Shown here piece after piece: positions 59,455-64,000 of a DNA stretch of 64,000 bases. The translations under genes were made by a program, and so were the position numbers. The DNA is from a bacterium (GTDB taxonomy: Bacteria > Myxococcota_A > Bradymonadia > UBA7976 > UBA1532). The notes below the pieces were generated by a model. The model was not told where the DNA came from and searched no databases. It worked only from the letters and a program-made list of their open reading frames with translations. Where the stretch lies: the NCBI GenBank assembly GCA_030427205.1, contig JAUHXC010000001.1, positions 496,001 to 560,000 of the forward strand, in the 5' to 3' direction. How positions within the stretch are numbered: position 1 is the first letter of the stretch; every line of letters begins with the position of its first letter.

Positions 59455-60171
59455 ATGCGTTTCGACGAGCCCCTCATCGAGGTCACCTTCCTGCGGCGCT
59501 ACAAGCGGTTCCTGGCCGACGTGCGCCTGGCCGACGGCGCCGAGCTGACGGTGCACTGCGCCAACTCCGGCTCGATGAAGGGCTGTCAGCCCGAGGGCGG
59601 CCGCGCCTGGATCTCCGATTCGAAGAACCCCAAGCGCAAGCTGCGCTACAGCCTCGAAGCGGTGGAGGTCGACGGCGCCCGGGCGATGGTCAATACGGCC
59701 CGGCCCAACGCCTTCGTCGAGGAGGCCATCGCCGAGGGCACGATCGCCGAGCTCTCGGGCTACGAGCGCATCCGCCGCGAGGTGCGCTACGGCAACGAGA
59801 AGTCGCGCATCGACCTGCTGCTCGAGAGCGGCCCGAAGGGTGATCCCACCGCCCGGTGTTATGTCGAGGTGAAGAACGTCACCCTCGGCGTAGGCGACGG
59901 CGGCTGCCGCTTCCCCGACGCGGTGACGACCCGGGGCACCAAGCACCTGCGCGAGCTGATGGGCGTCGTCGAGGCGGGTGATCGGGCGGTGCTGGCCTTC
60001 TGCGCCAGCCGCAGCGATACCCGCTGGGTCGGCCCGGCCGACGACATCGACCCGACCTACGGCGAGACCCTGCGCGCGGCGGCCGCGGCGGGCGTCGAGA
60101 TCATCGCCTATCGCCTGGAGATCGACGCCGAGCAGGCGCGGCTGGTCGAGCGGGTGCCCGTCCGGCTCTGA
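59455..60171 (+). CDS. sfsA: Sugar fermentation stimulation protein SfsA
   Basis: 238 residues, the usual SfsA length. Diagnostic parts: [56 protein letters not shown] and [16 protein letters not shown], which form a PD-(D/E)xK nuclease-like core plus an OB-fold start. SfsA binds DNA and was named for stimulating maltose gene expression in E. coli; its real activity remains unclear. GGAG lies four bases before the ATG. Convergent with the zinc-ribbon TPR gene. Confidence 0.95.
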   Translation: MRFDEPLIEVTFLRRYKRFLADVRLADGAELTVHCANSGSMKGCQPEGGRAWISDSKNPKRKLRYSLEAVEVDGARAMVNTARPNAFVEEAIAEGTIAELSGYERIRREVRYGNEKSRIDLLLESGPKGDPTARCYVEVKNVTLGVGDGGCRFPDAVTTRGTKHLRELMGVVEAGDRAVLAFCASRSDTRWVGPADDIDPTYGETLRAAAAAGVEIIAYRLEIDAEQARLVERVPVRL

Positions 60172-60193
60172 CTCACGCCGCGCTCGACGGACG

Positions 60194-61789
60194 TCAGTCG
60201 ATGTTGTGGCCGATGAGCCGGCGCACCTGGAAATACTCTTCGGAGTAGGCGTAGCGGATGAGCTCGGTGGCGCGCTCGCCCACCGTCGGCGCCGCGCTCG
60301 CCGCCGGCTCGCTGCGGATGATCGCCAGCGCCTTCTCGAGGTCGTTGGCGAAGATCAGACCCACCCGATCGGCGGTGAGGTCGATGCCCTTGAGGTAGCG
60401 CTCGGCGTCCCAGTGCTGGCCGGCGTCGTCGTTCATGCGCTCGACGAGCTCGGTCAACGCCTGCACCTCGCGCGGCGGCAGGTTGCGCTGCAGCGCCTCG
60501 CGCACCTGGGCGTCGTGGTCGAGCGCCCGCGACTTGAAGTGGAAGGTGGCCCGCAGCGTGGCCAGCACCCGCTCGAAGAACGGCCGCCGCTCGGCGACCC
60601 GCGCCTGCAGCGCGCCGAGCAGGTGCGCCGGCCGGCTGCGTACGAGCTGCCGCGCGCCGACGAAAGCGAGCAGGTAGAGGTCTTCTTCGAGCAGGTCGGC
60701 GCCCACCAGAATCGCCGGCGGTTCGAGCAGGGCCGGCTGCATGCCGAGCACGTCCGACGAGCGGAAGAGGTCGACCGGCGGCACGGGCAGAAACTCGAAG
60801 AGGTAGCCCATGACGTTGGCGAAGCGGGTCATGTCCGACAGGTCGATCGCGTCTCGCCGCCGCTTGATGCCCAGCGCCTTGGGCTGCCGGGCCATCAGGG
60901 TCAGCAGCGCGTCCTGGGTCCGGGTGAGCAGCTCGTCGAGCAGCGGGCTCTTGAGCGGATGATCGATCAGCGGCCAGTGGCCCTGCTCGAGCGGGCGCTC
61001 GGCCCGGGTGGGCGTCGTCGTCGCGTAGCGCTCGTAGAACGAGACCTCGTCGGCGTTGGCCTGGCCGAGCACCGAGAGCACCCGGCAGACGCACCAGCCG
61101 GCGTCGTAGCGCTCGGTATTGAGGAAGAGCCGGCGCAGCGACTGGTAGCTCTCGACCCGCCGCGGGTCGATCTCGAGGATGCGGCGGTGCATCTCGGCGG
61201 CGTGGTTGACGTCGCCGAGCTGGTCATAGGCCTCCGCCGCCTGGGTCAGCGCCGCCATGTCGCCCGGCCGCCGCTCGAGGATGAGCTGCAGCGCGTCGAT
61301 GGTCTCCTGCGGCTGCTTGAGCCGGGTATGGCAGATGTCGGCCAGGTTGCGGGCGAGGGCGATGATGACCCGCTCCTCGGCCTCGGCGTCGAGCGCCCGC
61401 CGGATCATGCGCCGATACGAGCGGGCCTGCTCGACGACGTCGCCGGTCTCGACGAGCAGCTGATCGAGGGATTCGAAGGCCTTGAGCCGGGTCGGGTCGG
61501 CGTCGAGCGCCTTGTCGAAGCTGCGGGCGGCGGCGGCGGTATCCTGCAGCCGCTCCTGCTGCAGAACCCCCGCGGCGTAGAACTGGCGCCCACGCTCTTC
61601 GGGATCGTCGATGGCCTCGGCGAGCTCGAGCCGGGTCTCGACCGCCTGATTCCAGCGCTCCATCTGCTCGAAGCGCTCGGCCTGGGTGCCGAGCCGGCCG
61701 GCGTCGTCCCGCAGCGGCGCGCCGCAGAACATGCAGAACAGGTCGTCGGCGCGCACGGTCTCGCCGCACGAGGGGCACTCGTTGCTCAT
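60194..61789 (-). CDS. Zinc-ribbon TPR protein
   Basis: 531 residues, cytoplasmic. An N-terminal zinc ribbon (CPSCGETVRADDLFCMFCG, residues 5-23), then TPR-like helices (about 35-270; QFYAAGVLQQERLQDTAAAARSF, MHRRILEIDPRRVESY) and a C-terminal helical region (about 280-531) with YLLAFVGARQLVRSRPAHLL and KGIDLTADRVGLIFANDLEKAL. The last segment resembles the M48-peptidase-like helical regions of delta-proteobacterial proteins but no HExxH is present. A good promoter (61796-61824) places transcription at the start codon. Function unknown; adaptor role likely. Confidence 0.83.
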   Translation of the reverse strand: MSNECPSCGETVRADDLFCMFCGAPLRDDAGRLGTQAERFEQMERWNQAVETRLELAEAIDDPEERGRQFYAAGVLQQERLQDTAAAARSFDKALDADPTRLKAFESLDQLLVETGDVVEQARSYRRMIRRALDAEAEERVIIALARNLADICHTRLKQPQETIDALQLILERRPGDMAALTQAAEAYDQLGDVNHAAEMHRRILEIDPRRVESYQSLRRLFLNTERYDAGWCVCRVLSVLGQANADEVSFYERYATTTPTRAERPLEQGHWPLIDHPLKSPLLDELLTRTQDALLTLMARQPKALGIKRRRDAIDLSDMTRFANVMGYLFEFLPVPPVDLFRSSDVLGMQPALLEPPAILVGADLLEEDLYLLAFVGARQLVRSRPAHLLGALQARVAERRPFFERVLATLRATFHFKSRALDHDAQVREALQRNLPPREVQALTELVERMNDDAGQHWDAERYLKGIDLTADRVGLIFANDLEKALAIIRSEPAASAAPTVGERATELIRYAYSEEYFQVRRLIGHNID

Positions 61790-61795
61790 GGGGCG

Positions 61796-61824
61796 AGTCT
61801 AACCTCTGTGCCGCAGTCGGCCAA
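61796..61824 (-). promoter_or_regulatory. Leaderless sigma70-type promoter of the zinc-ribbon TPR gene
   Basis: Minus strand TTGGCC, 17 bases, TAGACT, then six bases to the ATG at 61789. No Shine-Dalgarno is present upstream of the ATG. Confidence 0.55.
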
Positions 61825-61869
61825 TGCCGCTCTCCATCGCCTCGCCGGTCGGGCCGGCACGGGTAAACG

Positions 61870-63549
61870 CTAGATCTTCACCTGCAGGGCGCCGCGCCCG
61901 CCGCGTCCGCCGGACCACTCGATGCGCGCCGTGCCCGATCCGCGCACGATCCAGCTGGCCACGGCCCGATGACCGCCAGCGGGCAAACCGGGATAGATCG
62001 GGTGTCCGCCCCAGCCGCGGTTGCCGCCCCAGCCGTCGAGGTGGGTCAACCCCTGCCCCGCCGCGCCGTGCACCCGCTCGAGGCCGTCGCCGGCGTGCAG
62101 GGTGGCCGAGACCGGCGGCGTGCCGCGCAGGCCGGCGCCCCGGCCCAGCCCGCTGGTGCTCAGATAGCCGCCGTTCTCCAAGACCAGTTCGATGCGGCTC
62201 GACCCGTCGCCGAGCGGCGCGATGTGGGCCGTCGCCGCGACCCGCGGCAGCGCGCGCCGCAAGCGGTCGGCGACCGCGAACCCGCGCGCGCACTCGGCGG
62301 CCAGCTCGGCCACCGGCGGATTGCGCACGGTGTGCATATAGTCCAGCCCGCCGATCTCGACCGGCCCCAGCTGCGGGTGATCGAAGGGCTTCCACGGGGT
62401 CACCGCGCCGTCGATCTGCGCGAAGTGGGCCAGGAGCCCGCGCACGACCTTGGGATCGGGCTTGACGAAGAAGTCGGTGGGCTTCTCGTTCTCGACCCCC
62501 GCCGCCTTGAACGGATCCCACAGCTCGAGGGTATAGCCCGGCACGCCGAAGGTGACCGCCATCGCGTCGGCCCAGACGCCCACGATGGGCTTGTCGGGGT
62601 CGTACATGAAGTCGGGGCAGACCTTCGAGCAGCCGTAGCCGGTGCCCTCGACGATCTCTTTGCCCAGCTGCTCCATCAAGAGCAGGTCGCCGCCGTCGAG
62701 CGGGCTGTTCTTGCGATAGGGCTGGGTCAGCAGCGCGCCGGTATAGGTGTGCAGCGTCAGCCCGGCGCCGATGGCCGGGCGGGCGGCGAAGGCGTCGACC
62801 GTCGCCCGGCTCTCGGGCGCGCTGAGCGGGTAGTCGCCGCCGTCCATGCCGAACATCGAGAATGGCGACCAATGGGCCGGGAAGTTGCGGTTGAGGTCGA
62901 ACCCGTGGGCCAGCGGCGCGCTGATCCAGCGGTGCCCGTCCCACTCGAGCAGCCGCCCTTCGTCGCAGAAGAAGAAGGCCTCGCTCGGGTCGTCGTCGAG
63001 CCGCCGCGGGCGCATGAAGACCGGCAGGTCGGGGTCGGGCACGAACGGGCCCGCCGGGTGCCGCCAGCGCATCCAACGCACCGCGCCGTCGCCGTCGATG
63101 TCCTGCGGGTCGAGGCCGACGCGCACGGTGCCCTCGGGCGGCGGGCGCAGCGACGAGCGCAGGTACGGCCTGCCCTCGCGCATCGCGTCGAAGCCATCGG
63201 GCGACATGCAGGGCATCACATAGGCGGTGTGGGCCTCGAACCAGCGGCGCAGCGCCTTGTCGCCGTCGACGAGCCCCTCGAGCCAGCGCGAGGCGGTGTG
63301 CACCGCGCTCATCACCCCGGTCCACTCGGCGGCGTGGGTGCCGCCGTCGAGCCAGAAGCCGGGGCGGCGGTCGCGATCGGCGCCGGCCGCGCCGAGGGTC
63401 AACAGCAGCAGGGGCCGCCCCTCGGCGGTCTGCCCCAGCGTCTCGAGCGCGCACCACTCGGGGTGGGCCGCGGCGGCGGCGCGACACCACGCCTCCACCT
63501 CGGGCCACCGCAGATATCGATCGGCGCCATACGGCGCGAAGCCACCCAA
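61870..63549 (-). CDS. M14-family zinc carboxypeptidase
   Basis: 559 residues from a TTG at 63549 with AGGGGGA four bases upstream. Residues about 1-330 form the M14 domain: zinc ligands His and Glu in GGTHAAEW and His in LTLHTYTG, with RNFPAHWSP and the substrate Arg region DLNRNF typical of carboxypeptidase A-like enzymes; the catalytic Glu is probably in YTLELWDP. Residues about 420-559 form a beta-rich C-terminal domain. No signal peptide, so either cytoplasmic or exported by another route. Related proteins in Myxococcota are annotated as M14 family zinc peptidases. Peptide substrate unknown. Confidence 0.88.
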   Translation of the reverse strand: MGGFAPYGADRYLRWPEVEAWCRAAAAAHPEWCALETLGQTAEGRPLLLLTLGAAGADRDRRPGFWLDGGTHAAEWTGVMSAVHTASRWLEGLVDGDKALRRWFEAHTAYVMPCMSPDGFDAMREGRPYLRSSLRPPPEGTVRVGLDPQDIDGDGAVRWMRWRHPAGPFVPDPDLPVFMRPRRLDDDPSEAFFFCDEGRLLEWDGHRWISAPLAHGFDLNRNFPAHWSPFSMFGMDGGDYPLSAPESRATVDAFAARPAIGAGLTLHTYTGALLTQPYRKNSPLDGGDLLLMEQLGKEIVEGTGYGCSKVCPDFMYDPDKPIVGVWADAMAVTFGVPGYTLELWDPFKAAGVENEKPTDFFVKPDPKVVRGLLAHFAQIDGAVTPWKPFDHPQLGPVEIGGLDYMHTVRNPPVAELAAECARGFAVADRLRRALPRVAATAHIAPLGDGSSRIELVLENGGYLSTSGLGRGAGLRGTPPVSATLHAGDGLERVHGAAGQGLTHLDGWGGNRGWGGHPIYPGLPAGGHRAVASWIVRGSGTARIEWSGGRGGRGALQVKI

Positions 63550-63627
63550 CGCGTCCCCCTGGGTCGAATCCGTAGCCGATTGTGCGCGATCTCGCCGCTC
63601 GGCGCAGCCCTCTTGGCAGTGAGATGT

Positions 63628-63650
63628 CCGATCGGGGCGCGCGCGATCGG
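63628..63650 (-). terminator. Hairpin after the partial gene at the right edge
   Basis: CCGATCG-N9-CGATCGG, a perfect 7-bp stem, 11 bases after the stop of the partial gene. No T-run follows; it could also be a regulatory site for the M14 peptidase gene downstream. Confidence 0.35.
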
Positions 63651-63660
63651 TCCGACAGGC

Positions 63661-64000
63661 TCAGAAACGGCGGCTGCCGGCCACCTCGAGCACCAGCCTG
63701 ATCCCGGTGGTCTGCTCCTCGACGCCGGGCACCGTCGACGCGCCGGGATCGAGCTGCTCGTCGTCGTAGAGCAGGTACAGCCGGGTCCGCGACAGCCCGG
63801 GCAGCAGGATGTCGAGGTCGCCGAAGAGCCCGGCGGTCAGCCGCTGCCGACCGACCACCGATCCGCCTTCGGGCCGCCGATCGAAGGTCGACCAGCGCAG
63901 GGCCACCCCGAGCCACTCCGCCACCAGCCGGGCGTCGGCCCACACCTCGAGCGCCTCGCCATCCTCGTCGCCGCGGCCTTCGATGCCCATCGCCCGCAGG
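63661..64000 (-). CDS. Partial protein, C-terminal part (probable outer-membrane beta-barrel)
   Basis: The frame is open to the window edge; 112 codons are visible. Alternating hydrophobic/polar residues (ALEVWADARLVAEWLGVALRW, RTRLYLLYDD, TTGIRLVLEVAG) and a C-terminal Phe suggest the last strands of an outer-membrane beta-barrel, as the BAM machinery recognises a terminal aromatic residue. No family could be assigned from the fragment. A Met at 63990 is unlikely to be the start. Confidence 0.55.
   Translation of the reverse strand, partial: LRAMGIEGRGDEDGEALEVWADARLVAEWLGVALRWSTFDRRPEGGSVVGRQRLTAGLFGDLDILLPGLSRTRLYLLYDDEQLDPGASTVPGVEEQTTGIRLVLEVAGSRRF

Overview
The window is G+C-rich DNA from a Gram-negative bacterium, most likely a Myxococcota or Bradymonadota-type lineage of the former Deltaproteobacteria. 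The placement is inferred from gene content: a MopE-type Asp/Cys repeat protein with a MYXO-CTERM-like tail, a DUF1552/DUF1592 pair, a DUF4388 protein with TPRs, a Ser/Thr kinase fused to PilZ, and many lipoproteins with EGEG, PDAA or RPERGE linkers. There are no rRNAs, no recognisable tRNAs, no insertion sequences and no CRISPR array. Genes are tightly packed on both strands, and only three gaps exceed 300 bases.

Layout. 1-6.3 kb (minus): an NtrC-type response regulator (cut by the left edge) and its membrane histidine kinase, a poly-gamma-glutamate operon (pgsB-pgsC-pgsW) and an SPFH/flotillin-like protein. 6.6-15.6 kb: a TPR/DUF4388 protein, a GIDE-domain membrane protein, a vWA-like lipoprotein, small membrane proteins, and a MarR regulator with a repeated 16-bp palindromic operator in front of itself and of an NTF2-like gene. 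15.6-24.2 kb: the DUF1552/DUF1592 pair, an RPERGE-repeat lipoprotein, a YkgJ-type cysteine-cluster protein and a double UspA protein. 24.2-30.4 kb: one ORF of about 2,046 codons that joins a 35-copy MopE-type repeat protein to a complete OmpA porin. 30.5-38.3 kb: a hydrolase, a MepA-like endopeptidase, a DUF4105 protein, an EGEG lipoprotein, Nei glycosylase, a DUF2256-DUF3253 protein and an FGE-fold lipid-free secreted protein. 38.5-50.8 kb: the kinase-PilZ protein, PhoD phosphatase, CsbD, class II photolyase, a response regulator-histidine kinase, a very large MscS-type channel and a YfcG-like glutathione transferase. 51-64 kb: exported beta-helix and PPC-like proteins, a TIM-barrel hydrolase, an M64 peptidase, an orphan peptide-binding lipoprotein, PBP4/DacB, an uncharacterised secreted protein, SfsA, a zinc-ribbon TPR protein, an M14 carboxypeptidase and a partial gene.

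How the parts fit. Much of the content concerns the cell surface and envelope stress: capsule polymer, murein enzymes (MepA, DacB), mechanosensitive channel, lipoproteins and secreted hydrolases. Four genes (SPFH protein, RPERGE lipoprotein, UspA protein, CsbD) each have a sigma54-type -24/-12 element with correct GG-N10-GC spacing upstream and in the right direction. This suggests a sigma54-driven envelope or stress regulon; whether the NtrC-type regulator at the left edge controls it is unknown. Several other genes have TTGnnn-17-TAnnnT promoters, and at least one of these places the start codon at the predicted transcription start (leaderless).

All start sites, promoters and hairpins were read by eye. 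No alignment, structure prediction or expression data were used.
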